DNA of 64,000 nt from Desulfovibrio sp. TomC (lineage in GTDB: Bacteria > Desulfobacterota > Desulfovibrionia > Desulfovibrionales > Desulfovibrionaceae): NCBI RefSeq assembly GCF_000801335.2, contig NZ_JSEH01000001.1:1-64000 (forward strand). Direction: 5' to 3'. Position numbers and translations under genes: made by a program. Below are positions 24,962-33,243 of the stretch, piece after piece (the stretch's first letter is position 1; the number at the start of each line of letters is the position of its first letter). Below the pieces are notes generated by a model. The model did no database searches and was not told the origin of the DNA. It worked only from the letters and a program-made list of their open reading frames with translations.

Positions 24962-26014
24962 ATGTCCACACGTTCCCTGGTTGTTCCTGAAATTTCCAAG
25001 CGTTTCGACGTATTGCGAACGCTTCTTGTCGTATTCGTCATCGGCATCCACGCCGAAAAAGGTCTGCAGGCGTATTACACGGAGATTCCGGATCTATTGC
25101 GGATCTATCTGGATTTTTTTCCCCACAACATCTTTCGATTGTCCGTGCCGCTCTTTTTTTCCATTTCCGGGTATCTTTTTTTTCTGACCTACAAGCCCGA
25201 TGTCCATTCCTATGGCCGGATGATCCTCAAAAAGACCCGCACTATTTTGTTGCCGTATCTGTTTTTTAACGCCATCAGCCTGCTGCTCATTGTCGTGTTT
25301 AACAAGGTTCCGTATATTGGCGACATCCATATGGTGGAAAAAGACGGTATCCTCAAGCTGTTGCTTGGGATTTATCGCTATCCTGTCGTCTACACCTTGT
25401 GGTTCCTTCGGGATCTCTACGTCTATTTTCTCCTGGCTCCGGTATTTTATGTCTTTTCCAAGGAAATTCCGCTTCTTGGACTGGCGGCATGCTGGGCGGT
25501 CTGGATGTTTATGCCCCAGGCCGGCATTCCCATTGAGCTAAGCGGGCTGCTCTTTTTCTATGGCGGCTGCGTGTTGTCCCAAAGCAAGGTTAATCTTGAT
25601 GGAGCTCGGTGGCTGACGCTGCCTGTGGCCGTTGTGTATTTGATTTTCCTGTTCGTCACTGCCCATTTTGAATTTTACTACGGGGCGACGTCCTATTACC
25701 ATTTACTGTATCGCCACAGCATGATTTTCGGAACCATCACCCTCTGGCTCCTGTCGGCTTATTGCCCTCTTCGTGACAACTCGTTGCTGCTTCGGCTCGC
25801 CGCAACCTCCTTTTTCGTGTATCTCACCCATGAGCCGGTTCTTTCCTATCTGATCTACGGGACCCGGTTTCTTTTCAAACCCTCCGGCAGTCTGGTCGGC
25901 ATCGCCTATATGCTGCTTCTGGTGCTCGTCACCTACAGCCTGTGCCACGGTCTGGCCCGGCTGCTGGAGCGCCGATTGCCGCGCCTGTATGCCCTGGCTG
26001 TCGGGGCCAGATAG
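24962..26014 (+). CDS. Acyltransferase family 3 membrane protein
   Basis: The 350-residue protein has about ten transmembrane helices and the acyltransferase-3 pattern: an early RFDVLRTLLVVFVIGIHAEKG (the catalytic His is in this helix), then a PLFFSISGYLF segment and a later FFVYLTHEPVLSYLI. Such enzymes O-acetylate exopolysaccharide, LPS or peptidoglycan sugars at the inner membrane. The gene is visibly AT-richer than its neighbours and sits between the EF-G paralogue and rsmD, with no polysaccharide genes nearby, which suggests acquisition. The target is unknown. Confidence 0.9.
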   Translation: MSTRSLVVPEISKRFDVLRTLLVVFVIGIHAEKGLQAYYTEIPDLLRIYLDFFPHNIFRLSVPLFFSISGYLFFLTYKPDVHSYGRMILKKTRTILLPYLFFNAISLLLIVVFNKVPYIGDIHMVEKDGILKLLLGIYRYPVVYTLWFLRDLYVYFLLAPVFYVFSKEIPLLGLAACWAVWMFMPQAGIPIELSGLLFFYGGCVLSQSKVNLDGARWLTLPVAVVYLIFLFVTAHFEFYYGATSYYHLLYRHSMIFGTITLWLLSAYCPLRDNSLLLRLAATSFFVYLTHEPVLSYLIYGTRFLFKPSGSLVGIAYMLLLVLVTYSLCHGLARLLERRLPRLYALAVGAR

Positions 26015-26021
26015 GAGCCTT

Positions 26022-26624
26022 ATGCGTATTATCGGCGGCCGGTTTGGCGGACGCAGTATCAAAGTGATCGACGCCCCGGGGCTGCGCCCGGCCACCGGGC
26101 GGGTGCGGGAAGCGCTTTTTTCCATGCTGACGGCCCGGGGCGTGGTATTTGCCGGCGCCCAGGTCCTTGACTGCTATGCCGGGGCCGGGAGTGTAGGCAT
26201 TGAAGCCCTTTCCCGGGGAGCCGAAGCGGCCGTCTTTATCGAACGCAGTCCGGCTGTGGCCAAGGTGCTCAGGGAGAATCTGCGAGGCCTGGGCTTAGAC
26301 CCCCGCGTCGCCCGGATCATGGAGGCTGATGTGGTCAAGGCGCTGCCCCGACTGGGCAGGCGACGCTTCGACCTCGTGGCCATTGATCCGCCCTATGGCC
26401 AGGGACTCTTGCCGCCGACTCTGGCCAACCTTGCCTCTCTGGGCCTCGTGGCCGATGGCGGCGTGGTCGTAGCCGAAATCGAAGCCGGCGTGGAACTGCC
26501 CCCTGATGCCGTTCCGCCGTCCTTTCTCTGCCTGATCGACCGAACCTACGGTCAAACGAGGATTATCGTATGGACACTGGCAAGCCCTGCACAGCCATCT
26601 ATCCCGGAACCTTCGATCCCCTGA
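26022..26624 (+). CDS. rsmD: 16S rRNA (guanine966-N2)-methyltransferase
   Basis: RsmD methylates G966 of 16S rRNA. The 200-residue enzyme starts with the family hallmark MRIIGGRFGGR, contains VLDCYAGAGSVGIEALSRGA for SAM binding and DPPYGQG as the catalytic NPPY-like motif. The start at 26022 has TAGGAG upstream. The final dozen residues (Pro/Ser-rich) extend beyond the usual family end and are encoded within coaD in another frame, giving a 55-base overlap. Confidence 0.95.
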   Translation: MRIIGGRFGGRSIKVIDAPGLRPATGRVREALFSMLTARGVVFAGAQVLDCYAGAGSVGIEALSRGAEAAVFIERSPAVAKVLRENLRGLGLDPRVARIMEADVVKALPRLGRRRFDLVAIDPPYGQGLLPPTLANLASLGLVADGGVVVAEIEAGVELPPDAVPPSFLCLIDRTYGQTRIIVWTLASPAQPSIPEPSIP

Positions 26625-27094
26625 CCAACGGCCATGTTTCCCTGGTGCGGCGGGCGGCCAAGGTGTTTGGCACCGTGGTCGTGGCCGTGGCTGGAGATTC
26701 CCACAAAACGCCGCTTTTTTCCCTGGAAGAGCGCATTGCCATTGCCGAGGAGGTCTTTGCCAATGACCACCGGGTGCTGGTCGAGGGCTTTCGGGGCCTG
26801 CTGGTCAATTACGTCAAAGCGCGTCAGGCCAACGTGATTTTGCGTGGGATGCGGGCGGTGTCTGATTTTGAATTCGAGTTCCAGATGGCGCTCATGAACC
26901 GCAAACTCGACCGAACCATCGAGACCGTGTTCATCATGACCGACTATAAATGGCTCTACATCAGTTCCACCATTGTCAAGGAAGTGGCCAAGCATGGCGG
27001 CGATATCCGGGGCATGGTGCCGGACCGGGTGCGTGAGCGGATGCTGGCTCGCTACGGCCTGGAACAGGCGTCCCCAAACGGCAGGGAAGGCTGA
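26570..27094 (+). CDS. coaD: Phosphopantetheine adenylyltransferase
   Basis: CoaD forms dephospho-CoA from phosphopantetheine and ATP. The 174-residue nucleotidyltransferase has YPGTFDPLTNGH (T-x-G-H-type motif) and the late ISSTIVKEVAKHGGDI. The first Met leaves only nine residues before YPGTF, so the start cannot move far downstream and the overlap with rsmD is real. miaA follows after two bases. Confidence 0.96.
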   Translation: MDTGKPCTAIYPGTFDPLTNGHVSLVRRAAKVFGTVVVAVAGDSHKTPLFSLEERIAIAEEVFANDHRVLVEGFRGLLVNYVKARQANVILRGMRAVSDFEFEFQMALMNRKLDRTIETVFIMTDYKWLYISSTIVKEVAKHGGDIRGMVPDRVRERMLARYGLEQASPNGREG

Positions 27095-27096
27095 GC

Positions 27097-28023
27097 GTGG
27101 CCAAAACGTCGGTCGTGTGCCTGCTTGGAGCCACAGGGACGGGGAAAACCGCGGCCGCCATCGCCCTGGCCTGCGCTCTCGGGGGCGAAGTGGTCAATGT
27201 GGATTCACGTCAGGTCTATGCCGGTATCCCGGTGCTGACCGCCCAGCCCACGCCGCAAGAACAGGCCGCCTGCCCGCATCGTCTCTACGGCGACACGCCG
27301 CTTGACGTTCCGGTGGCTGCCGGGGATTTTGCCGTACGGGCCAGAGCCGCTGCCGCCGCCATCAGCGCCCGGGGGCGTCTGCCTCTTTTTGTCGGGGGCA
27401 CGGGACTCTATTTCCGGGCCATTCTCGGCGGGCTGGCCCCCATTCCGATGACCCCTGCCGCAGTGCGGGCCGGTGTCCTGGCCGATTGGGAACGCCTGGG
27501 ACCGGCCGCCATGCACGCCCGGTTGACGGCGGCCGACCCAGACTATGCCGCCCGCATCGCCCCGGCCGATCGCCAGCGGGTCACCAGGGCTTTGGAAGTC
27601 TTCGCGGCCACGGGACGGGCCTTTTCCGACTGGCACCGGCAGGGTGATCCCGCTGCCCCGGACTATGCTGCCGTCATGATTGGTCTGTCCGTCCCCATGG
27701 AAGAACTGCTGCCCAGGCTGGCCCGGCGCATTGAGAGCATGGCCGCCGGTGGAGCCGTTGAGGAAGTGCGGCAGGCGCTCGCCCGCTATCCGTCCGACGT
27801 TCCGGGACTGACCGGCATTGGCGGCCCGGAAATTGCCGCCCATCTGGCTGGCAGATGCAATCTCAAAGAGGCCAAGGAGGCCTGGCTCTCCAATACCCGG
27901 GCCTATGCCAAGCGTCAGATGACCTGGTTTCGCAAGGATGCGGCCATCACCTGGTTTGCCCCGGACAACCATATAGGCATCCTCGCGGCTGTACAGCGCA
28001 GTCTTTCGGAGCAAACCGCATGA
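27097..28023 (+). CDS. miaA: tRNA dimethylallyltransferase
   Basis: MiaA adds a dimethylallyl group to A37 of UNN-decoding tRNAs. The 308 residues have the P-loop GATGTGKTA (about 11-19), DSRQVYAGIPV, the FVGGTGLYFRAI block and a late YAKRQMTWFRKD for tRNA binding. It begins two bases after coaD, and its TGA overlaps the ATG of the amidase gene, so this is a compact rsmD-coaD-miaA-amidase operon. Confidence 0.96.
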   Translation: MAKTSVVCLLGATGTGKTAAAIALACALGGEVVNVDSRQVYAGIPVLTAQPTPQEQAACPHRLYGDTPLDVPVAAGDFAVRARAAAAAISARGRLPLFVGGTGLYFRAILGGLAPIPMTPAAVRAGVLADWERLGPAAMHARLTAADPDYAARIAPADRQRVTRALEVFAATGRAFSDWHRQGDPAAPDYAAVMIGLSVPMEELLPRLARRIESMAAGGAVEEVRQALARYPSDVPGLTGIGGPEIAAHLAGRCNLKEAKEAWLSNTRAYAKRQMTWFRKDAAITWFAPDNHIGILAAVQRSLSEQTA

Positions 28024-29153
28024 ATCGCCGTCAGGCATTGGCCTTTTTGGCCGCAGCCGGCCTTGTCGCCTGCCGGCCGGGCGTCGCCTTCGCAGATACT
28101 GCCGACGAACTGGCCGGCACGGCGCAGGCTGAACTGATCGGCGGCAATGCCGCCAAGGCCCTGCCCCTGCTCCTGGAAGCCGAGGACAAGGACCCGCGCA
28201 ATGATCGGGTCCAGGCCTTGCTTGGCCGGGCCTACTACCAGCAGGGCGACGCCCGGGCAGCCTTGTCCCATTTCACCCTGGCCGTTCGCCTCAACCCCGA
28301 GGATACGTTGTCGCGGATGTTGGCCGAGACAATCAGCCAGTTTCCGCTGCCGGGCAAGGGCAGCCCGGGCCGCGAGGCGTCTGCGCCGCGTCCCCGGCCA
28401 TCGGCTCTGGCCCGGGAAGCCCAGGCTGAACGTGCGGCGCTTCTGAACCGCACCGGCCGGTCGGCGCGCCAGGGCCCGGCCAGACTGCTCCTCGACCCCG
28501 GACATGGCGGCACGGACAGCGGCGCGAGCGTCGGGGGGCTTCGCGAAGCCGACGTGACCCTGGATATTGCCCTGCGTCTGGCTCGGTTGCTGGCTGCGTC
28601 CAAGAACGACGTGATCCTCCAGCTCACCCGGACCTCCGACGTCTTTCTGCCGGGCTGGGCCAGGGCCGGATTGGTAGGATTTTACGACGCAGACCTGCTT
28701 GTCTCCCTGCACGCTACCCGCGTGGTCGAACCGACAGCCGCCGGCGTCATTGTCTATGCCTACGACCGCCAACCTTCCGATGCTTTGGCTGCCCTGGTTG
28801 CCCGGGCTGAGAATGCCGCCCAGGAGGCGGGCGCATCCTGGACGGCGCGGGGAGGAGAGGGGGTGTTCGTGTCGGCTGTACGCGCGGCTGTCGGTTCTGA
28901 CAGGCGCGGACGAAGCCGGGAGCTGGCGACGGCCCTGGCCCGGGCCATGCCCGGCAGCGCGCCTTTGCCGATACGGGGAGCGGCGGCCGGACCGTTCGGA
29001 TTGCTTGGCGCGGTGGAAGCGCCAGGGGTATTGGTCGAAACAGGATTTCTCTCCCACCCCGACGACGCAGCTGCCCTGGCCAATGCGGACAAGCGACAAG
29101 CCATGGCCCAGGGGCTGACCGAGGCTCTGCTGGCCGTCACCCGGACGCTGTAG
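28020..29153 (+). CDS. N-acetylmuramoyl-L-alanine amidase with TPR and Tat-type signal
   Basis: The 377-residue enzyme cleaves the peptide from muramic acid in peptidoglycan. The N terminus NRRQALAFLAAAG is twin-arginine-like and is followed by LVAC, a possible lipobox, so a Tat-exported lipoprotein is plausible. TPR repeats occupy about 30-110. The amidase_3 domain runs from LLDPGHGGTDSGA (zinc His) through LLVSLHAT (His) to LVETGFLSHPDDA (catalytic Glu). Its ATG overlaps the miaA TGA. It converges on tatA. The E. coli amidases AmiA and AmiC are also Tat substrates. Confidence 0.92.
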   Translation: MNRRQALAFLAAAGLVACRPGVAFADTADELAGTAQAELIGGNAAKALPLLLEAEDKDPRNDRVQALLGRAYYQQGDARAALSHFTLAVRLNPEDTLSRMLAETISQFPLPGKGSPGREASAPRPRPSALAREAQAERAALLNRTGRSARQGPARLLLDPGHGGTDSGASVGGLREADVTLDIALRLARLLAASKNDVILQLTRTSDVFLPGWARAGLVGFYDADLLVSLHATRVVEPTAAGVIVYAYDRQPSDALAALVARAENAAQEAGASWTARGGEGVFVSAVRAAVGSDRRGRSRELATALARAMPGSAPLPIRGAAAGPFGLLGAVEAPGVLVETGFLSHPDDAAALANADKRQAMAQGLTEALLAVTRTL

Positions 29154-29175
29154 GCCGCTCATGGACGTCTGGCAT

Positions 29176-29212
29176 AAAAAAAGCCCCGGAGGGACATCCC
29201 CCGGGGCTTTCA
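29176..29212. terminator. Terminator shared by amidase and tatA
   Basis: A ten-base stem (29180-29189 with 29201-29210), with an inner GGG/CCC stem, lies between the convergent genes. On the minus strand seven T residues follow, making it a strong terminator for tatA; on the plus strand only three Ts follow. Confidence 0.88.
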
Positions 29213-29230
29213 ACGGCAGTTTACAGCCGG

Positions 29231-29425
29231 CTAGTTCTTGTCCGTCGTGTCGTCTTTGGCCTTGCCCGGCGTCACGTCGATCTCGTCGGGTTCACTGGTG
29301 GCCTTCTTGAAATTCTTGATGGCTTTCCCCATGCCGGCTCCGATCTCGGGCAGCTTGTTGGCTCCGAAAATGATAAGCACAATGACCAGGATAATGAGAA
29401 GCTCCGGAAATCCTATTCCAAACAT
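29231..29425 (-). CDS. tatA: Sec-independent translocase protein TatA
   Basis: TatA forms the pore component of twin-arginine export. The 64-residue protein begins MFGIGFPEL, has one transmembrane helix (about 6-20), the hinge [14 protein letters not shown], an amphipathic helix and an acidic, Lys-rich tail. The frame extends five codons upstream, but GGAGG is six bases from the ATG at 29425. It is convergent with the amidase gene and separated from tatB (58585) by about 29 kb; tatC is not in the window. Confidence 0.93.
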   Translation of the reverse strand: MFGIGFPELLIILVIVLIIFGANKLPEIGAGMGKAIKNFKKATSEPDEIDVTPGKAKDDTTDKN

Positions 29426-29512
29426 GCTGCGCCTCCGCAAGTGGGTTGGCCAAGGCTTTACACGCGGCCTGCCGGCAGGTCAAGAAAGGCCGGCCGACAT
29501 GGAAAATTCGTC

Positions 29513-29887
29513 ATGCCCGCCCGTTTGACCCGACTGTCCGGGGAGGGCTGTCCCCATTGCCTGAGAGGACGGTGCCTGTATGAAGAGCATCTGAATCCCG
29601 GTCTTTGCCAGGACTACTGCTGCGCCGTGGTACGGCGGTTGTGCCGGGCTTTCGATGATTTCGTGCTGCGGGCTGACAACCTGAGTCTTAGTGACGAGCA
29701 GGCCGAGGCGTTATGGCAGGCCCGGTTTCCAGCCACCTTGGCCAAAGAAGGGAATTGTCAGGATTACCTGCCCGGTGGTACGACGTCCTTCCCGGACTGT
29801 GTCCATGCCGCAGGCGACCTGTGTTTGCAGGCCTTTCCCCCTTGTCCGGGCCGATGCCCGCGGTATCTGGCACGCCAGGGCAGGTAA
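29513..29887 (+). CDS. Small cysteine-rich protein (12 Cys in 124 aa)
   Basis: I do not recognise this protein. Twelve Cys residues are arranged as CPHC, then GRC, LCQDYCC and LC in the first 45 residues, followed by single Cys sites and a closing CPGRC. The first half is basic and the middle helical. No signal peptide is seen, so metal or Fe-S binding in the cytoplasm is plausible. The start is uncertain; ATG 29513 has no strong ribosome site and an upstream GTG or ATG could be used. The next gene follows after 28 bases. Confidence 0.55.
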   Translation: MPARLTRLSGEGCPHCLRGRCLYEEHLNPGLCQDYCCAVVRRLCRAFDDFVLRADNLSLSDEQAEALWQARFPATLAKEGNCQDYLPGGTTSFPDCVHAAGDLCLQAFPPCPGRCPRYLARQGR

Positions 29888-29915
29888 ACGGTTTCTATGC
29901 CAAAGGACGGTTTTC

Positions 29916-30779
29916 ATGAACGCTTTGTCAGGCGACGCTTCAGTGTTGCTGCATTTCCCCTGCCTGACGCCGGCTGTGGCCGCGGTTGCCGTGCCCGGTG
30001 TTTTGTTTCTCGATCCCGGGTTGGCTGACGCATCCGAACCGGGCATGTTGCGTCCGGCCGGGCTGGCGCTTCCCGAGACGGAGTTGGCGGGATTTTTGCG
30101 CGAATTCGAACGACTGCGGCGGGAAACCAAAAATCCCAAGGATCTTGCGCTGCTGGCCGGAGCCTCCAAGGGGCATTATTTTGCCGACACCACCTTTGCC
30201 GTGCGCGAGGAACTGGAAGACCAGCTCCATCCCGAGCGGGTGGCCGCCCGCCAGGCCAAGGCAGCCCAGCTTTCCCTGTGTCTGGCCGCCATGATCGAAC
30301 AGAGCGTGGCCGAATTGGCTGAGGCCGGGGGCCTCGACGACCGCTTCCGCCTGGGGCTGGCCGAAAGCCTGGGAATCGAAGCCGACCTGGATGACGATGA
30401 CGACACCCTGGCGCTGACTGCGGCCTTGTCGGCTGCCGGAACAATGCCCACTGCCGCCGCGTTTGCCGATGAGTTTCGGCCGCCCTGGCAGCAGCTCCTG
30501 TCGCCGTTTTGGGCTCTGGCCCCGCAAGGAGCCGGTCTTTTTATTGCTGATCCCGATATCGCGGCCACGCTTTTTGACGCCGATCTGGGGTTGGACGCTG
30601 CCTCGGGCCAGACCCTGGCTGCTTGGTTCCCGGATGGCCCCCCGAACATGGCGCTGTCGGTTGCCACGGTGACGGGGTGGCGGCTTCTGGGCAAGACCCG
30701 GCCCGATGCCCAGGCTCCCTGGCTGGATACGCCCCGGCCGATTGTTGTCGTCAACCCGATAAGCCCCGTGCAGGCCTAA
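29916..30779 (+). CDS. Uncharacterised soluble protein (287 aa)
   Basis: I do not recognise this protein. It is largely helical, with an acidic patch DLDDDDDTLAL near the middle, a charged segment FLREFERLRRETKNPKD and no membrane span or signal. The ATG at 29916 has AAAGGA upstream at nine bases. It lies between the Cys-rich gene and the HAD gene with short gaps, so these three may form an operon. No function can be assigned. Confidence 0.7.
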   Translation: MNALSGDASVLLHFPCLTPAVAAVAVPGVLFLDPGLADASEPGMLRPAGLALPETELAGFLREFERLRRETKNPKDLALLAGASKGHYFADTTFAVREELEDQLHPERVAARQAKAAQLSLCLAAMIEQSVAELAEAGGLDDRFRLGLAESLGIEADLDDDDDTLALTAALSAAGTMPTAAAFADEFRPPWQQLLSPFWALAPQGAGLFIADPDIAATLFDADLGLDAASGQTLAAWFPDGPPNMALSVATVTGWRLLGKTRPDAQAPWLDTPRPIVVVNPISPVQA

Positions 30780-30793
30780 GGAGGCGTTTTTCG

Positions 30794-31495
30794 GTGTACG
30801 TGTGCAATCCGACTTCTCCGCCGCAGTTCCTTTCCCGGCTAACCGGCGTGATTTTCGACTGCGACGGCGTCCTGGTCGATTCCAGAGACGCCAACCGCAT
30901 GTATTACAACCTGATCCGCGAAGGTCTGGGGATGCTCCCCATCACCCCGGATGAGGAGGAGTATGTCCATATGCATTCGGTCACCGAATGCCTGGTCCGC
31001 ATCATCCCGGCCGACCGCCTGGAAGAGGCTGAGATCGTTCGGAGAAATCTCAATTACGAGGATATCTTCCCGTACATTTTTCTGGAAGACGGACTGGTCG
31101 AACTGCTTGATGTCCTGGCCGGGCAGGGCATTCGCATGGCCGTGCACACCAACCGGACCTCGACGGTGGAACTCTTGCTGGCGCACTTTGAAATCGACCG
31201 GTATTTTTCGCCGGTCATAAGCGCCGGAAGCCTTAAACGGCCCAAACCTGATCCTGAGGGCGTCTATCGTATTTTGGACGCCTGGAATCTGTCCAAGGAC
31301 ACTGTGGCTTATATCGGCGACTCGGCTCTGGATGAGCGTTCAGCGGCGGCAGCTGGAATTCCTTTCTGGTCGTATAAAAATCCAGCCCTGGCTGCGGCCA
31401 TGTTCGTGCCGGACTTTGACAGCCTGCGTGCCTGTCTGGCCGGGAAGAGGGCCGGTTCACCTGGCGTTGACGGCAAGGAACCGGAATTGTCTTGA
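30794..31495 (+). CDS. HAD-superfamily phosphatase
   Basis: The 233-residue protein has all four HAD motifs: FDCDGVLVDS (nucleophile Asp), HTNRTS, KRPKPDP (Lys) and GDSALDERSAAAAG (metal-binding acids). The helical cap lies between motifs I and II, as in HAD-IA phosphatases such as phosphoglycolate phosphatase. The substrate is undetermined. The start is GTG at 30794, nine bases after GGAGG; another GTG at 30800 is possible. Confidence 0.9.
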   Translation: MYVCNPTSPPQFLSRLTGVIFDCDGVLVDSRDANRMYYNLIREGLGMLPITPDEEEYVHMHSVTECLVRIIPADRLEEAEIVRRNLNYEDIFPYIFLEDGLVELLDVLAGQGIRMAVHTNRTSTVELLLAHFEIDRYFSPVISAGSLKRPKPDPEGVYRILDAWNLSKDTVAYIGDSALDERSAAAAGIPFWSYKNPALAAAMFVPDFDSLRACLAGKRAGSPGVDGKEPELS

Positions 31496-31567
31496 TTAAT
31501 GGCCTGCTCTGTGCCATTTTTCAGGTAAAGCGCGTTGGTTTTTGATTACTGATCGCAAGGAATACGC

Positions 31568-31879
31568 ATGGATATCATTGGCTATTTTTTTGTTGCTCTG
31601 GCCAGGGTGCTCGACATCGTTTTCAGCCTCTATTTCTGGGTCATCCTCATCTCTGCCTTGCTGTCCTGGGTGCGTCCCGACCCGTACAACCCTGTGGTCC
31701 GCTTTCTTCGCGCTGTTACCGATCCGGTCTTTTACCGGGTTCGGCGCTGGTTTCCGTTTCTCACGATTGGCGGCATCGACCTGTCGCCCATTGTCGTGAT
31801 CCTGGCGTTGCAGTTTCTCCAGTGGTTTCTTGTGCCCACCCTCATGCGCCTTGGCGGCGTGGGTATGGGGCGCATGTAG
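31568..31879 (+). CDS. YggT family membrane protein
   Basis: The 103-residue protein has two hydrophobic regions (about 1-35 and 65-95) and the family segment YNPVVRFLRAVTDPVFYRVRR. YggT proteins are small membrane proteins often found near cell-division or shape genes. AAGGAA lies eight bases upstream of the ATG. A DivIVA-like gene follows after about 90 bases. Confidence 0.9.
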   Translation: MDIIGYFFVALARVLDIVFSLYFWVILISALLSWVRPDPYNPVVRFLRAVTDPVFYRVRRWFPFLTIGGIDLSPIVVILALQFLQWFLVPTLMRLGGVGMGRM

Positions 31880-31970
31880 GGTGGCGGCGGTGACGGCCGA
31901 TACCCGGACAGTTGCCCGTAACTGCTGCGGGACGGCTGGTCTAGCCGTCTGCGGTTCGGATGCGTGAGCC

Positions 31971-32588
31971 GTGACCCTGGATAAAATTGATCTGCTTGAC
32001 CGGAAATTCTCGCACAGCCTCCTCGGCTATCGCCGTGATGCCGTAGATCGTCTTGTGGCCGAGGCGGCGGATTCCATCGGCCGTCTGGCCGAAGAGAAAA
32101 TGGCCCTGACCCGGGCCAACGACTGCCTGACCCGGGAGATTGCCGAATACCGGAGCCGGGAAGCCACTCTTCGCGATACGTTGCTGACAACGCAGCAGAT
32201 CGTGGAGGATTTGAAAATAAAGGCCCGCCAGGAAGCCGAGCGCATTCTGGACGAGGCTCGCGATCAGGCGGCGGCCATGCTGGCCGAAGCCAAGGGGCAG
32301 GCTGCCGCCCTGGCCCGGGACATCGACGTTCTGGCTGCCCGCAAGGCGGCCCTGGTCGCCCGATTCCGCGACATGCTCTTGGCCTCTCTGGACATCCTCG
32401 ACGCTCAGGCGCAATCGGCGTCGGGCCAGGATGCCGAAGCCCTCGACTTGGATGCGACAACGGCTGGGGAGGAGGGAGGCATGTTTGCCGATGCCGCCGC
32501 ATCGCCGCCGCCCCCAAGCGTAGCGGATGGCCCCGATGACCCTGATGTCCCTGAGGCGTTTGACCCCTTTGCCCTGTTGAAGCGGTAG
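31971..32588 (+). CDS. DivIVA-domain protein
   Basis: The 205-residue protein starts with the DivIVA-type segment IDLLDRKFSHSLLGYRRDAVDRLV (about 5-28), then a long heptad coiled coil (about 30-140) and an acidic, low-complexity C terminus ending in FDPFALLKR. DivIVA family proteins organise poles or septa in Gram-positive bacteria; Gram-negative examples are less understood. The start is GTG. It sits after yggT and before DUF167, a common bacterial gene order. Confidence 0.85.
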   Translation: MTLDKIDLLDRKFSHSLLGYRRDAVDRLVAEAADSIGRLAEEKMALTRANDCLTREIAEYRSREATLRDTLLTTQQIVEDLKIKARQEAERILDEARDQAAAMLAEAKGQAAALARDIDVLAARKAALVARFRDMLLASLDILDAQAQSASGQDAEALDLDATTAGEEGGMFADAAASPPPPSVADGPDDPDVPEAFDPFALLKR

Positions 32589-32597
32589 GTGGGCCGA

Positions 32598-32978
32598 ATG
32601 GCACGGAAAGAGGCAGGGCGGGCAGGCAACCGGGCCAGCGGCCAGGAGCAGGCGGGCCAAGGCGTACAGCCGGACGGGACGTTGCCGATTTTCGTCCTCG
32701 CCACCGGCCCCGGAGCCTGGACGTTGCGGGTGGCGGTGACCCCGGGCGGGGCCAAGGATGCCCTGGCTGGATTGGTCGAAGACCGGCTGCGGATACGGCT
32801 TCGGGCCAAAGCCGTGGAAGGCCAGGCCAATGCCGCCCTGACGGATTTTCTGGCGGTCTGCCTGGGACTCAAATCCCGGCAGGTGCGCATTGTATCCGGG
32901 GAAAAATCCCGGAAGAAAACGATTCGTATAGAAGCAGAGTCCGAACCCGACTGGTCCGCAGTGGCCATGATGGGTTGA
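32598..32978 (+). CDS. DUF167 (YggU) family protein
   Basis: The 126-residue protein has a basic, Gln/Gly-rich N-terminal extension (about 1-35) followed by the DUF167 core: LRVAVTPGGAKDALAG, RLRIRLRAKAVEGQANAALTDFLA and VSGEKSRKKTIRI. The function of the family is unknown. The ATG at 32598 is preferred over the GTG at 32589 because GGTGG lies at proper spacing. It overlaps nothing and follows the DivIVA gene closely. Confidence 0.88.
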   Translation: MARKEAGRAGNRASGQEQAGQGVQPDGTLPIFVLATGPGAWTLRVAVTPGGAKDALAGLVEDRLRIRLRAKAVEGQANAALTDFLAVCLGLKSRQVRIVSGEKSRKKTIRIEAESEPDWSAVAMMG

Positions 32979-33008
32979 GACTAGAACCGTCAACAAGGAG
33001 TCTGTGCC

Positions 33009-33242
33009 ATGGATCAACGCGATCTGGATCTCGTCGCCAAGTACGGTGAAGCGGACCCGGAACTCAAAAGCCTCTATGAAGAGCATGTCGCGTTTGAGAA
33101 GATTTTGGACAAGATGGAGTCGAAGCCTTTCCTGACTCCCGCTGAAGACACGGAGCTTAAGGAGATCAAGAAAAAGAAGCTGTCCGGCAAGACTCGCATC
33201 GAGAATCTTCTGATGAAATATCGCAAGGCGGAGGACCAATAA
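33009..33242 (+). CDS. DUF465 (YdcH) family protein
   Basis: This small charged helical protein of 77 residues has the YdcH-like hairpin of two helices: [11 protein letters not shown] followed by [23 protein letters not shown]. The biochemical role is unknown. Its stop is one base from the ilvB ATG, so it is the leader gene of the ilvBNC transcript or is at least co-translated with it. Confidence 0.9.
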   Translation: MDQRDLDLVAKYGEADPELKSLYEEHVAFEKILDKMESKPFLTPAEDTELKEIKKKKLSGKTRIENLLMKYRKAEDQ

Positions 33243-33243
33243 C

